Shown piece by piece: positions 1 to 8,424 of a stretch of 64,000 nucleotides of DNA. Every line of letters begins with the position of its first letter. Position 1 is the stretch's first letter. Source of the DNA: Erythrobacter sp. (GTDB lineage Bacteria; Pseudomonadota; Alphaproteobacteria; Sphingomonadales; Sphingomonadaceae); NCBI GenBank assembly GCA_023653115.1, contig JAMNXO010000007.1, positions 1 to 64,000 on the forward strand. Direction: 5' to 3'. The notes below the pieces were generated by a model that was not told the DNA's origin, made no database searches, and saw only the letters and a list, made by a program, of their open reading frames with translations. The position numbers were made by a program, and so were the translations under genes.

Positions 1-483
1 GGCATCCTGCCGGTCGTCTCGGGCGGCAATTTCGCCGCCGCGCAGGCTGAAATCGCGATCCCCGGCGTGGCCCGGGCCGGCGCACGCGGCGGTTTTTCGC
101 ACCCGCTCACCAGCTACACCCTGCCGTTCGCCGCCGACAATGCGCTCGCCATCGCCCAGATCATCGCCAAGCGCCCCGGCCTCACGGGCGAGGAGCTCGC
201 CGCCTTCTGTGCGCGCCGGGCCAAGCGCCACTGGCGCGCCACGGGCTATTACCGGATGCTCAGCCGGATGCTGTTCGAAGCCGCCGAGCCGGACAAGCGC
301 GTGGTGGTGTTCGAACATTTCTACGCGCTGCGCGGTAAGCTGGTCGAACGCTTTTACGCGGGCCGATCGACCTGGCCTGATCGTTTGCGCATCCTGACGG
401 GCAAGCCGCCCGTAGCTATCCCACGCGCGATCCGCGCCTTATTTTCCTCTGGCAAGCCCCTCACAATGGAGACCCCGGCATGA
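1..483 (+). CDS. crtY: Lycopene beta-cyclase, C-terminal part
   Basis: The window opens inside this gene, which is read in frame 1 with no start codon, leaving about 160 residues. The visible part carries the conserved FSHPLTSYTLP stretch (around codons 32-42), then an ERFY motif near the end, both typical of CrtY-type lycopene cyclases. These FAD-dependent enzymes close the two beta-ionone rings on lycopene to give beta-carotene at the membrane. The stop codon overlaps the crtI start by 4 bp (ATGA), so the two genes are translationally coupled in one carotenoid operon. The 5' end and the N-terminal FAD-binding motif lie outside the window. Confidence 0.88.
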   Translation, partial: GILPVVSGGNFAAAQAEIAIPGVARAGARGGFSHPLTSYTLPFAADNALAIAQIIAKRPGLTGEELAAFCARRAKRHWRATGYYRMLSRMLFEAAEPDKRVVVFEHFYALRGKLVERFYAGRSTWPDRLRILTGKPPVAIPRAIRALFSSGKPLTMETPA

Positions 484-2051
484 ACGCCGATGCGAAGCTC
501 AATCTTGGCACCCCCACCGGCGCTAAGGGCGTCAATCCCGCGCTGGCCGAACGCTATGCCGGCAAGACCGCCTGCGTGATCGGCGCCGGTTTCGGCGGCA
601 TGGCGCTCGCGCTGCGGCTGCAATCGGCTGGCATCGCCACCACGGTGATCGAAGGCCGCGACCGGCCGGGCGGGCGCGCCTATTACTGGGAGCGCGAAGG
701 CTTCACCTTCGATGGCGGGCCAACCGTCATCACCGATCCGCCCTGCCTTGAAGAACTCTGGGCGCTGACCGGCCATGACATCGCCGAAGATGTCGAGCTG
801 ATGAAGGTCATGCCGTTCTACCGCCTCAACTGGCCCGACGGCACCAACTTCGAATATTCGAACGACGAGGAACAGCTCAACGCGGAAATCGCCAAGCTGA
901 ACCCCGCGGACGTCGCCGGATACGCCCGCTTCCTCGAATATTCGGCGCGGGTGTACGAGGAGGGCTACCTCAAGCTCGGCACCAAGCCGTTCCTCGATTT
1001 CAAGTCGATGCTGAAGGCCGCCCCTGCCCTGATCAAGGAACAGGCGTGGCGCTCGGTCTATTCGATGGTCTCGAGCTATATCGAGCACCCCAAGCTGCGC
1101 GAAGCCTTCAGCTTCCATTCGCTGCTGGTGGGCGGCAACCCGATGAACACCTCGTCGATCTACGCCCTGATCCACAAGCTGGAGAAGGATGGCGGCGTGT
1201 GGTGGGCGCGCGGCGGCACCAACCGGCTGATCGCCGGGATGGTGCGCCATTTCGAGCGGCTGGGCGGCAAGATGATCGTCGGCGATCCGGTGGTGCAGGT
1301 CCACACGCTCGGCACCAAGGCAACCGAAGTCGAAACCAAGAGCGGCTTCAAGCAGCGCTTCGATGCGGTGGCCAGCAATGCCGACATCATGCATTCCTAC
1401 AAGGATCTGCTGTCGGGCAGCGAGCGCGGCAAGCAGATGGCCAAGAGCCTGAACCGCAAGAGCTTCTCGCCGTCGCTGTTCGTGGTGCATTTCGGGCTTG
1501 AGGGCACCTGGCCCGGCATCCCGCACCACATGATCCTGTTCGCCAAGCGCTACAAAGGCCTGCTTGACGACATCTACAAGAACGGCGTGGTGCCGGAAGA
1601 TTTCGCGATCTACCTCCACCACCCGACCGTGACCGATCCGAGCATGGCACCCGAAGGCAAGAGCACATTCTATGCGCTCGTCCCTGTCAGCCACATGGGC
1701 AAGATGCCGATCGATTGGGACGATGTCGGTCCAAAGCTCGAAAAGATGATCCTCGACGAGCTGGAGCGCCGCCTGATCCCCGACATCCACAGCCGGATCG
1801 TCACCAAGTTCAGCTACGCGCCCAAGGACTTCAAGCAAGACCTCAACGCCCACATGGGCAGCGCCTTCAGCCTTGAGCCGGTGCTGTGGCAGAGCGCCTA
1901 CCTGCGCGGCCACAACCGCGATGATGTGATCGACAACTACTACCTCGTCGGCGCCGGCACCCACCCGGGCGCAGGCATCCCCGGCGTGGTCGGCAGCGCG
2001 AAGGCGACCGCCGGGCTGATGCTGGAGGATCTGGCGAAGGTGGGGGCATAA
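480..2051 (+). CDS. crtI: Phytoene desaturase
   Basis: This is a 523-residue FAD-dependent desaturase that converts phytoene to lycopene by successive desaturations. A Rossmann dinucleotide-binding motif GAGFGG is at residues 35-40, followed by RPGGRAYYW near 62-70. The C-terminal FAD motif runs GAGTHPGAGIPGV near residue 490. Length and motif order match bacterial CrtI. The ATG overlaps the crtY stop, and translation of both probably comes from one mRNA. The N-terminal extension of about 28 residues before the Rossmann strand is longer than in many CrtI proteins. The product feeds the adjacent cyclase, and its substrate comes from crtB about 1.2 kb downstream. Confidence 0.96.
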   Translation: MNADAKLNLGTPTGAKGVNPALAERYAGKTACVIGAGFGGMALALRLQSAGIATTVIEGRDRPGGRAYYWEREGFTFDGGPTVITDPPCLEELWALTGHDIAEDVELMKVMPFYRLNWPDGTNFEYSNDEEQLNAEIAKLNPADVAGYARFLEYSARVYEEGYLKLGTKPFLDFKSMLKAAPALIKEQAWRSVYSMVSSYIEHPKLREAFSFHSLLVGGNPMNTSSIYALIHKLEKDGGVWWARGGTNRLIAGMVRHFERLGGKMIVGDPVVQVHTLGTKATEVETKSGFKQRFDAVASNADIMHSYKDLLSGSERGKQMAKSLNRKSFSPSLFVVHFGLEGTWPGIPHHMILFAKRYKGLLDDIYKNGVVPEDFAIYLHHPTVTDPSMAPEGKSTFYALVPVSHMGKMPIDWDDVGPKLEKMILDELERRLIPDIHSRIVTKFSYAPKDFKQDLNAHMGSAFSLEPVLWQSAYLRGHNRDDVIDNYYLVGAGTHPGAGIPGVVGSAKATAGLMLEDLAKVGA

Positions 2052-2052
2052 A

Positions 2053-2100
2053 TCCTCCCCTTCAGGGGAGGGGGACCACCGGAGGTGGTGGAGGGTCAGG
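2053..2100. repeat. Short palindromic intergenic element
   Basis: Two back-to-back inverted repeats (CCTCCCC-ttca-GGGGAGG followed by ACCACC-gga-GGTGGT) lie between crtI and the barstar-like gene. The element resembles the longer copies near 3020 and 8425. It could act as a weak terminator of crtI or as an mRNA-stabilising hairpin. It also supplies the purine-rich ribosome-binding sequence of the next gene. Confidence 0.6.
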
Positions 2101-2102
2101 AG

Positions 2103-2429
2103 ATGCTTGTAATTGACGGAGCCGATGTCGCCAGCGAAGACGACTTCCATAGTCTCTTGGCCGGGCATCCCAAAGTCCCGGGCTTCTATGGCAGAAATCT
2201 CGATGCCTTGTGGGATACGATTACCGGCCTGATCGAGCGCCCGTTCAGCATTGTCTGGTTCAACACTGATCAATCGCGTGCGCGGATGGAGACTGGCTTC
2301 GACCGTATCGTTGCTGTTCTGAAAGAAGCCGAGCAGCGAGATGCCGCTGAGCCGTGGCCTGACCACCAGAAATTTCGAGCTTACCTCTTGACCGGACCTC
2401 TGCAATTGCCATCGGAACTTTCAATATGA
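2103..2429 (+). CDS. Barstar-family (RNase inhibitor-like) protein
   Basis: The 108-residue product resembles the barstar family of barnase inhibitors: an acidic, short alpha/beta protein with the pattern F-Y-G-x-N-L-D-A-L-W-D (around residues 31-41) that is diagnostic of the fold. Family members bind and neutralise secreted or intracellular ribonucleases. No barnase-type gene is adjacent, so a cognate toxin is not apparent here and the role may be housekeeping. The ATG at 2103 is chosen over the GTG codons at 2085/2088 because it sits just after GGAGGG/CAGGAG. The stop overlaps the ATG of the following LOG gene (ATGA), implying coupled translation. Confidence 0.8.
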   Translation: MLVIDGADVASEDDFHSLLAGHPKVPGFYGRNLDALWDTITGLIERPFSIVWFNTDQSRARMETGFDRIVAVLKEAEQRDAAEPWPDHQKFRAYLLTGPLQLPSELSI

Positions 2430-3007
2430 AACGTCTCGCCGTCTATTGCGGTTCGGCCTCGCCCGAAGATCCGCGTTACATCCAGCTTGCCTATGATATT
2501 GGCGCGGAACTGGCCGGGCGCGGCATTGGCCTCGTCTATGGCGGGGGCAAGCTCGGGCTGATGGGCGCGGTCGCCAAGGGCGCGAAGGACGCGGGCGGCG
2601 AGGTTATCGGCATCATCCCCGAGCATCTGGTGAAGGCCGAAGTCGCCAACCATGATTGCGACGAACTCGTCACCGTCAGCGGGATGCATGAGAGGAAGCA
2701 GCGCTTCACCGATCTGTCGGATGGCTTCGTCACCATACCGGGCGGTGTGGGCACGATGGACGAGTTGTGGGAAGCGATGAGCTGGTCGCAGCTGGGCTAC
2801 CACACCAAGCCCGTCGGCCTGCTCAATGCGTTTGGCTTCTACGATCACCTGCTCGCCTTCAACGCCAAGATGGCGGCGGTCGGCTTCGTGCGGCCCGCGC
2901 ACCAGAACATCCTGATCGCGGCGACATCGATCCATGAATTGCTCGCCAAGATGGAGGCCTATCAGCCCCATACCCCGATCTTCCGCATGAAGGCCGAGGA
3001 GCTGTAA
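2426..3007 (+). CDS. LOG family protein (TIGR00730, Rossmann fold)
   Basis: This 193-residue protein belongs to the LOG / lysine-decarboxylase-like family. The signature PGGVGTMDE is at residues 105-113 and the partner motif MHERKQ at 87-92; both contribute to the nucleotide monophosphate pocket. Characterised members are cytokinin riboside 5'-monophosphate phosphoribohydrolases that release free base from nucleoside monophosphates. In most bacteria the physiological substrate is uncertain. The gene overlaps the upstream barstar gene by 4 bp and is separated from crtB by a 250-bp repeat-rich spacer, so it need not be functionally tied to carotenoid synthesis. Confidence 0.92.
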   Translation: MKRLAVYCGSASPEDPRYIQLAYDIGAELAGRGIGLVYGGGKLGLMGAVAKGAKDAGGEVIGIIPEHLVKAEVANHDCDELVTVSGMHERKQRFTDLSDGFVTIPGGVGTMDELWEAMSWSQLGYHTKPVGLLNAFGFYDHLLAFNAKMAAVGFVRPAHQNILIAATSIHELLAKMEAYQPHTPIFRMKAEEL

Positions 3008-3018
3008 TGATCGCTCTG

Positions 3019-3255
3019 CTTTCCCCCTCCTCTTCAGAGGAGGGGCAGCGAGACTTGGTGAGCGCAGCGAGCCTAGTCGCAGCGGGGTGGTGTCTGTCTT
3101 CGAGCGCGACGCTGCGCGCCGCGCAACCACCCGCGCCACTTGCTGCGGGCGCGACGCTGCGCGCCGCGCAACCACCCGCGCCACTTGCTTCGGGCGCGAC
3201 TCTGTGCGCCGCGCAACCACCCCCAACCCCCTCCTTTGAAAAGGAGGGGGCTAAG
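3019..3255. repeat. GC-rich repeat block with 45-bp tandem repeat, between LOG gene and crtB
   Basis: The block begins with a palindrome (CCCTCCTC-ttca-GAGGAGGG, about 3024-3047) and a sequence shared with the element at 8425 (the GTCGCAGCGGGGTGGTG stretch). It then contains a 45-bp unit repeated 2.6 times, with copies starting at 3104, 3149 and 3194. It ends with a second hairpin (CCCCCTCCTTTgaaAAGGAGGGGG). The last arm supplies the AAGGAGG ribosome-binding site of crtB, 10 bases before its ATG. An 84-codon open frame through the block is a by-product of the repeat. Confidence 0.8.
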
Positions 3256-3257
3256 GC

Positions 3258-4208
3258 ATGACCGACCCCGCCACCCGTGCCGCGCTGGTCGAACATGCGC
3301 GGCTGTCGATCAAGCGCGGATCGCAGAGCTTTTCTGCCGCCGCACGCTTGTTCGACAAGGAAACACGGGAGCGCGCATGGCTGCTCTACGCCTGGTGCCG
3401 CCGGGCGGACGACATTGCCGATAATCAGGATATGGGCGGAGTGCTGGGTGACCAGTCCGATCTCGGCGCTCGCCTCGCGCTGATCCGCCGCCTCACCGCG
3501 CTCGCGTTTGAAGGCAAGCCGACCGGCGATCCGGCCTTCGACGCGCTCGGCGTGGTCGCTGCCGAAGTGGGTCTCACCCCGCAGATGGCCGAGGATGTAA
3601 TCGAAGGCTTCCAGCTCGACGCCGAGGACTGGCGCCCGCGCACCGAGGCCGATATGCTGCGCTATTGCTACCACGTGGCCGGCGCGGTCGGCGTGATGAT
3701 GGCGGTGGTCATGGGGGTCGACCCCAAGGATCAGGAAACGCTCGACCGCGCCAATGATCTCGGCCTTGCCTTCCAGCTATCGAACATCGCGCGCGATATC
3801 GTCGAGGATGATGCGGCGGGGCGCTGCTATCTGCCGCAGGAATGGCTGGCCGAGGAGGATATCGAGCCCGGCCAGCACACCAAGCCGCACCACCGCAAGG
3901 AACTCGCCGACATGGCAGCGCGGCTGGTGGCACTGGTGGAAAAGCACGAGGCGGCAGCGCGGGTGGGCGCGGCCAAACTCCCCTTCCGCAGCCGCTGGGC
4001 GGTGCTCTCGGCGGCGCGCATCTATGGCGCGATTGGCCGCAAGGTGCGCAAGCGCGGGCCCGAGGCCTGGGCCAGCCGCACCTACGTGCCCCGCAGCGAA
4101 AAAGCGCTCTACGGCGTGCGCGCGTTTCTCTCCGCAGTGCTCAACCGCGAGAAGATGCCGGCGGGCGGGATCGACTGGGGGATTGCCGATTACCGTCCCC
4201 GGGGGTGA
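3258..4208 (+). CDS. crtB: Phytoene synthase
   Basis: This 316-residue squalene/phytoene synthase joins two geranylgeranyl diphosphates into phytoene, the first committed carotenoid step. Both aspartate-rich substrate/Mg-binding motifs are present: DDIAD at residues 51-55, and DIVED at 179-183 within the NIARDIVED stretch. The length is normal. The ATG at 3258 is preceded by AAGGAGG. It lies in the same direction as crtY and crtI but is separated from them by the barstar and LOG genes and a repeat block. Confidence 0.96.
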   Translation: MTDPATRAALVEHARLSIKRGSQSFSAAARLFDKETRERAWLLYAWCRRADDIADNQDMGGVLGDQSDLGARLALIRRLTALAFEGKPTGDPAFDALGVVAAEVGLTPQMAEDVIEGFQLDAEDWRPRTEADMLRYCYHVAGAVGVMMAVVMGVDPKDQETLDRANDLGLAFQLSNIARDIVEDDAAGRCYLPQEWLAEEDIEPGQHTKPHHRKELADMAARLVALVEKHEAAARVGAAKLPFRSRWAVLSAARIYGAIGRKVRKRGPEAWASRTYVPRSEKALYGVRAFLSAVLNREKMPAGGIDWGIADYRPRG

Positions 4209-4213
4209 CCCCA

Positions 4214-4311
4214 CAGTCCATTCGCCCTGAGTTTGTCGAAGGGCCGCATTTCACTTGAAACTCCGCAGCAAAAGAAGTGCAGTGCTTCGACAAGCTCAGC
4301 ACGAACGGTTT
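4214..4311. repeat. Inverted repeat of the TTCGACAAGCTCAG family
   Basis: The left arm at 4218-4242 (CATTCGCCCTGAG...TTTGTCGAAGG) and right arm at 4284-4307 (CTTCGACAAGCTCAG...CGAACGG) form an imperfect inverted repeat around a 41-bp spacer. This sequence family is common between genes in sphingomonads. It follows the stop of crtB and may end its transcript. No promoter is identified in it. Confidence 0.75.
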
Positions 4312-4343
4312 TCTTTATCGCCGGTCGGGGCTAATCCCACCCC

Positions 4344-4847
4344 ATGAAAGCCTTTCTTGTACTCGCTCTGGCCGCACTTGCCGCCGCGCCGCTTGCTGCC
4401 AGCTCTCCGACACGCGAACAGCTAGAGGTGATGACTAGCGCGCATGACTTCTTCGACGCGCTTCGCAGCGCCGACAAGACCGCGCTTGCCCGCCAGATGC
4501 TCCCTGAAGGCGTGATCTTCATCCACAACCGGATGAAGCCCGACGCGCCCCGCGTCGATGTCGTGCCGGTGGCAAAGCATCTCGAACGCTGGACCTCCTC
4601 GCCCGCTCAGATTGACGAATTCATGCATTTTGAGACCGTGCTGGTGGATGGTGACATGGCGCAGGTTTGGGGCCCCTATGTCTTCACCGTCATGGGCAAG
4701 ATGAGCCACTGCGGCATCAATTCCCTGAGCATGGTCAAGACCGAGAGCGGTTGGAAGGTCGCCAATACCAGCTTCACCATGGAAGCGCCGGACAACTGCC
4801 TCGAGATTGCTGCCCAGGTGAATGCCCACATCGAGTTCGAACAATGA
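4344..4847 (+). CDS. Secreted SnoaL/NTF2-like protein
   Basis: The 167-residue protein has a clear signal peptide (MKAFLVLALAALAAAPLAAS, cleavage near residue 19-20). The mature part has the pattern of the NTF2-like/DUF4440 superfamily: an early helix with FFDALRSAD, a central strand with VFIHNR, and a C-terminal GWKVANTSFTM strand. Such domains form a cone-shaped pocket; members are enzymes or ligand-binding proteins, and the role here cannot be assigned. The stop overlaps the ATG of the carboxylase alpha subunit by 4 bp, so the two are co-translated, though a functional link is only inferred. Confidence 0.75.
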   Translation: MKAFLVLALAALAAAPLAASSPTREQLEVMTSAHDFFDALRSADKTALARQMLPEGVIFIHNRMKPDAPRVDVVPVAKHLERWTSSPAQIDEFMHFETVLVDGDMAQVWGPYVFTVMGKMSHCGINSLSMVKTESGWKVANTSFTMEAPDNCLEIAAQVNAHIEFEQ

Positions 4848-6739
4848 TCACCAAACTCCTCATCGCCAATCGCGGCGAGATCGCCTGCCGCATCATGCGC
4901 ACCGCGCGCAGCATGGGCGTGGCAACGGTCGCGGTCTATTCCGATGCCGATGCCAAGGCGCTGCACGTGCGCCAAGCCGACGAGAGCGTGCATATCGGCC
5001 CCTCTCCCGCTGCCGAAAGCTATCTGGTGGGCGCCAAGATCATCGCCGCTGCCAAGCAGACGGGGGCGGATGCGATCCACCCCGGCTACGGCTTCCTCTC
5101 GGAGAATGCCGACTTCGCGCAGGCCGTGCTCGACGCAGGGCTGATCTGGGTCGGCCCCAAGCCTGCGAGCATCCGCGCCATGGGCCTGAAGGATGCGGCC
5201 AAGCAGCTGATGCGCGCGGCGGGCGTGCCGGTGACGCCGGGCTATGACGGGTCGGACCAGTCGGTGGAGCGCCTGACCAAGGAGGCCGAGGCCATCGGCT
5301 ACCCCGTGCTCATCAAGGCCGTGGCAGGCGGCGGCGGCAAGGGGATGCGCAAGGTCGATGCCCCCGCCGATTTCGCCTCAGCGCTGGAGAGCTGTCGCCG
5401 CGAGGCCAAGGCCAGCTTCGGCAATGACGAGGTTCTGCTGGAGAAGTGGATCACCTCGCCCCGCCATATCGAGGTGCAGGTGTTCGGCGATAGCCACGGC
5501 AACGTCGTCCACCTGTTCGAGCGCGACTGCTCGCTCCAGCGCCGCCACCAGAAAGTGATCGAGGAAGCCCCCGCCCCCGGCATGGACGAAGCCACCCGCG
5601 AAGCGATCTGCGCCGCCGCCGTGCGCGCCGCCAAGGCGGTCGATTACGAGGGCGCGGGCACGATCGAATTCATCGCCGACGCCAGCGAAGGCCTGCGCGC
5701 CGATCGCATCTTCTTCATGGAGATGAACACGCGCCTTCAGGTGGAACACCCCGTCACCGAGGAGATCACCGGCGTCGATCTGGTCGAATGGCAGCTGCGC
5801 GTGGCGAGCTGGGAGCCGCTGCCCAAGCGGCAGGAGGAGCTTTCGATCAACGGCCATGCGATCGAAGCGCGGTTGTATGCGGAAGACCCGGCGAAGGGGT
5901 TTTTGCCGAGCCCCGGTCGGGTGGACCGATTGGTCTTTGACTACCGCGCGCGCGTGGAAAGCAGTGTCGAGGAGGGAGACCTTGTGTCGAACTTTTACGA
6001 CCCGATGATCGCCAAGGTGATCTGCCATGGTGCTGACCGCGAAGCGGCGCGAACCGACCTCGTGCGCTGGCTCGATAACAGCTATGTCGGACCACTGAAA
6101 ACCAACAAGGCATTTCTCCATGCCTGCCTGTCGCTTCCAACGTTCATCGAAGAGCTGCTCGACACCGGCCTTATTGAACGCGAGGAAGCCAAGCTTACCA
6201 CGGTTCGTGAGCCCTCGGCCCGTGTTCTAAAGGCCGCCGGCGAGCGTTTCCGTGAAGCTTGGCTCGACCAAGACTGGGACAGCCGCGCTTATCGAAATGG
6301 GCTTTTTGGATTTAGGATGAACGCTCCTGCCCGGACAACGATAGGGCTCCATATCGACGGCCAGCGGTATGCCGTCGACGCATCATCGGACGATTTGAGG
6401 ACCGGCCTATGCTCCGACCGGGAGCGCGACGGCACGATCGTGGTGACGGAGGCGGGCAAGAGCTACTTTTTCAGTCCCTCTCCGGAAGCGGCAAAGAGCC
6501 AAGCCTCCGCCGCCGATGGCGCGATCATTGCGCCGATGCCGGGCAAGGTCATCGCGGTCGATGTCAACGAGGGTCAGACCGTCACCGCCGGACAGCGGCT
6601 CATGGTGCTCGAGGCGATGAAGATGGAACACGCCCTCACCGCGCCCTTCGACGGGGTGATCGAGGGGCTGACGGTCAGCGCGGGCGCGCAGGTGCAGGTC
6701 GAGGCGCTGTTGGTGACGGTGGTGCCTGCGGGGGAATAG
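4844..6739 (+). CDS. Acyl-CoA carboxylase alpha subunit (biotin carboxylase plus biotin carrier)
   Basis: The 631-residue protein has an N-terminal biotin carboxylase domain (ITKLLIANRGEIACR), an ATP-grasp glycine loop GGGGKGM near residue 162, and the EMNTRLQVEHPVTE active-site stretch near 293. The C-terminal biotinyl domain has AMKM with acceptor lysine K593. It carboxylates its own biotin with ATP and bicarbonate. With the beta subunit encoded just downstream it forms a propionyl-, acetyl- or methylcrotonyl-CoA carboxylase; the sequence alone does not fix which. The ATG at 4844 overlaps the upstream stop; an open frame extending further 5' is antisense noise. The linker between the catalytic and biotinyl domains (codons from about 365 to 540) has visibly less GC-biased codon use than the rest. 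Confidence 0.93.
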   Translation: MITKLLIANRGEIACRIMRTARSMGVATVAVYSDADAKALHVRQADESVHIGPSPAAESYLVGAKIIAAAKQTGADAIHPGYGFLSENADFAQAVLDAGLIWVGPKPASIRAMGLKDAAKQLMRAAGVPVTPGYDGSDQSVERLTKEAEAIGYPVLIKAVAGGGGKGMRKVDAPADFASALESCRREAKASFGNDEVLLEKWITSPRHIEVQVFGDSHGNVVHLFERDCSLQRRHQKVIEEAPAPGMDEATREAICAAAVRAAKAVDYEGAGTIEFIADASEGLRADRIFFMEMNTRLQVEHPVTEEITGVDLVEWQLRVASWEPLPKRQEELSINGHAIEARLYAEDPAKGFLPSPGRVDRLVFDYRARVESSVEEGDLVSNFYDPMIAKVICHGADREAARTDLVRWLDNSYVGPLKTNKAFLHACLSLPTFIEELLDTGLIEREEAKLTTVREPSARVLKAAGERFREAWLDQDWDSRAYRNGLFGFRMNAPARTTIGLHIDGQRYAVDASSDDLRTGLCSDRERDGTIVVTEAGKSYFFSPSPEAAKSQASAADGAIIAPMPGKVIAVDVNEGQTVTAGQRLMVLEAMKMEHALTAPFDGVIEGLTVSAGAQVQVEALLVTVVPAGE

Positions 6740-6753
6740 CGCCCCCTTGTTTT

Positions 6754-6856
6754 CGTCATTGCGAGCGTCAGCGAAGCAATCCATCACCTGACCTTGCATC
6801 ACGACGCTATGTCGGATCATGGATTGCCGCGTCGCCTGCGGCTCCTCGCAATGACG
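6754..6856. repeat. Inverted repeat of the GTCATTGCGAGCG family
   Basis: The left arm at 6754-6783 (CGTCATTGCGAGCG...GCAATCCA) pairs imperfectly with the right arm at 6820-6856 (TGGATTGCC...CTCGCAATGACG). It sits between the two carboxylase subunit genes. This dispersed palindrome is familiar from sphingomonad genomes. It separates alpha and beta by 132 bp and may modulate the mRNA without fully ending transcription, given that the two subunits must be made together. Confidence 0.8.
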
Positions 6857-6871
6857 AGGTGGGAGATCAGG

Positions 6872-8422
6872 ATGTCGTGGCAAAAAGAACTTGAAGAACT
6901 GCGCGCGCGCGAGGCGCTGGCCGAGCAGATGGGCGGCGCGGACAAGGTGGCGCGCCAGCATGGGCGCGGGAAGATGGATGCCCGCGCGCGGCTCGCTGCC
7001 CTGTGCGACGAGGGCTCCTTCCGCGAGATCGGCAAGATCGCGGGCTCGGCGAAATATGACGCCAACGGCGACCTCGCCAGCGTAACCCCCGCCCCCTTCC
7101 TGTTCGGCAAGGCGCTGATCAACGGCCGCCCGGTGGTCGCCACCGCCGACGACTTCACCATCCGCGGGGGCGCGGCGGATGCGGGCATAGCGCGCAAGAT
7201 GGTGCAGGCCGAGATGATGGCGCACCAGTTGAAGCTCCCGATCATCCGCATGATCGACGGGACGGGCGGCGGCGGCAGCGTCAAGACGCTCGAACAGATC
7301 GGCGCGACCTATATCCCCGCGGTGCCCGGCTGGGGGGACGTGGTGACGAACCTCGACACCGTGCCGGTGGTGGCGCTGGCGCTGGGGCCGACGGCGGGGC
7401 TGGGCGCGGCGCGGACGGTGGCCAGCCACTATTCGATCATGGTCAAGGGCCTCAGCCAGATCTTCGCCGCCGGGCCTGCTGTGGTCGATGGGCTGGGCGA
7501 TGCCTACAAGGGCGGCGCTGCCAATCACGAGGAGGCCAAGGAAGCGCTCGGCGGCTCTGCGATCCACACCCGCAACGGGGTGGTCGACGACGAGGTCGCC
7601 AGCGAGGCCGAGGCCTTCGCCCGCGCGCGGCATTTCCTCAGCTTCATGCCCGAATATGTCGGGCAACCCGCCCGGCGCTCGGCCTGTGATGACCCGGCCG
7701 ACCGCCGCGAGGAGGCCCTGCTCAGCCTCGTCCCGCGCGATCCCAAGCAGGTCTATTCCATGCGCCGCGGCATGGAGATGCTGTTCGATACCGGCACCGT
7801 GTTCGAGATCGGCAAGCACTGGGGCCGCGCCGCGATCACCGCCTTTGCGCGATTGGACGGCTGGCCGGTCTGCGTGATCGCCAGCGATCCGAGCTATCTC
7901 GGCGGATCGTGGGAGGCCAAGACTTCCGAGAAGGTCGAGCGCTTCGTGCGCCTTGCCGACCAGTTCCGGCTGCCGATTGTCCACCTCGTTGACAACCCCG
8001 GCTTCATGATCGGCCGCGAGGCGGAAGTTGCGGGGACGATCCGCTACGGCGTCAATGCGATGAACGCGATATACCGCGCCACCGTGCCGCTGGCGAGCAT
8101 CGTCCTGCGCCGCGCCTATGGCATTGCGGGCAGCGCGATGAGCAATGCTGATCGGTATCAGTACCGCTATTGCTGGCCGAGCGGCGACTGGGGGAGCCTG
8201 CCGATCGCGGGCGGGCTGGAGGTGGCTTACAAGTCAGAGCTGGAAGCCGCCGATGATCCCGCCGCGCTGCTTGAGGACATCCGCGAACGGCTCGCCAAGG
8301 TCACCTCGCCGTTCCGCTCGGCCGAGCGCTTCAATGTCGAGGACATTATCGACCCGCGCGACACGCGGCCACTGCTGTGCGAATTTGCGGGGCTGGCGTG
8401 GAGAAGGTTGGGGGCGGAATAG
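6872..8422 (+). CDS. Acyl-CoA carboxylase beta subunit (carboxyltransferase)
   Basis: This 516-residue carboxyltransferase moves the carboxyl group from biotin to the acyl-CoA substrate. The two crotonase-fold halves are visible: the N-terminal half with GTGGGGSVKTLEQIG and GPTAGLGAARTV oxyanion-hole glycines, and the C-terminal half with SYLGGSWEAKTSEK, DNPGFMIGREAE and GIAGSAMS. The length is normal for PccB-type beta subunits. The ATG at 6872 (MSWQKELEEL) is chosen because the residues encoded further upstream fall inside the palindromic repeat. Its partner is the alpha subunit 132 bp upstream. Confidence 0.93.
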   Translation: MSWQKELEELRAREALAEQMGGADKVARQHGRGKMDARARLAALCDEGSFREIGKIAGSAKYDANGDLASVTPAPFLFGKALINGRPVVATADDFTIRGGAADAGIARKMVQAEMMAHQLKLPIIRMIDGTGGGGSVKTLEQIGATYIPAVPGWGDVVTNLDTVPVVALALGPTAGLGAARTVASHYSIMVKGLSQIFAAGPAVVDGLGDAYKGGAANHEEAKEALGGSAIHTRNGVVDDEVASEAEAFARARHFLSFMPEYVGQPARRSACDDPADRREEALLSLVPRDPKQVYSMRRGMEMLFDTGTVFEIGKHWGRAAITAFARLDGWPVCVIASDPSYLGGSWEAKTSEKVERFVRLADQFRLPIVHLVDNPGFMIGREAEVAGTIRYGVNAMNAIYRATVPLASIVLRRAYGIAGSAMSNADRYQYRYCWPSGDWGSLPIAGGLEVAYKSELEAADDPAALLEDIRERLAKVTSPFRSAERFNVEDIIDPRDTRPLLCEFAGLAWRRLGAE

Positions 8423-8424
8423 TT

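Noticed and set aside
354..2405. Long open frame antisense to crtI and the barstar gene
   Set aside because: It is a shadow of GC-rich codon structure; its translation has no recognisable domain and the opposite strand encodes clear CrtI motifs.
2103..2429. Toxin-antitoxin pair around the barstar-like gene
   Set aside because: The neighbour is a LOG-family gene, not a barnase-type RNase; no toxin is visible.
3104..3221. Possible CRISPR array
   Set aside because: Units are direct tandem copies with no spacers, so it is a simple tandem repeat.
3007..3261. 84-codon open frame between the LOG gene and crtB
   Set aside because: It runs through the tandem repeat and only translates the repeat unit; no ribosome-binding site or family.
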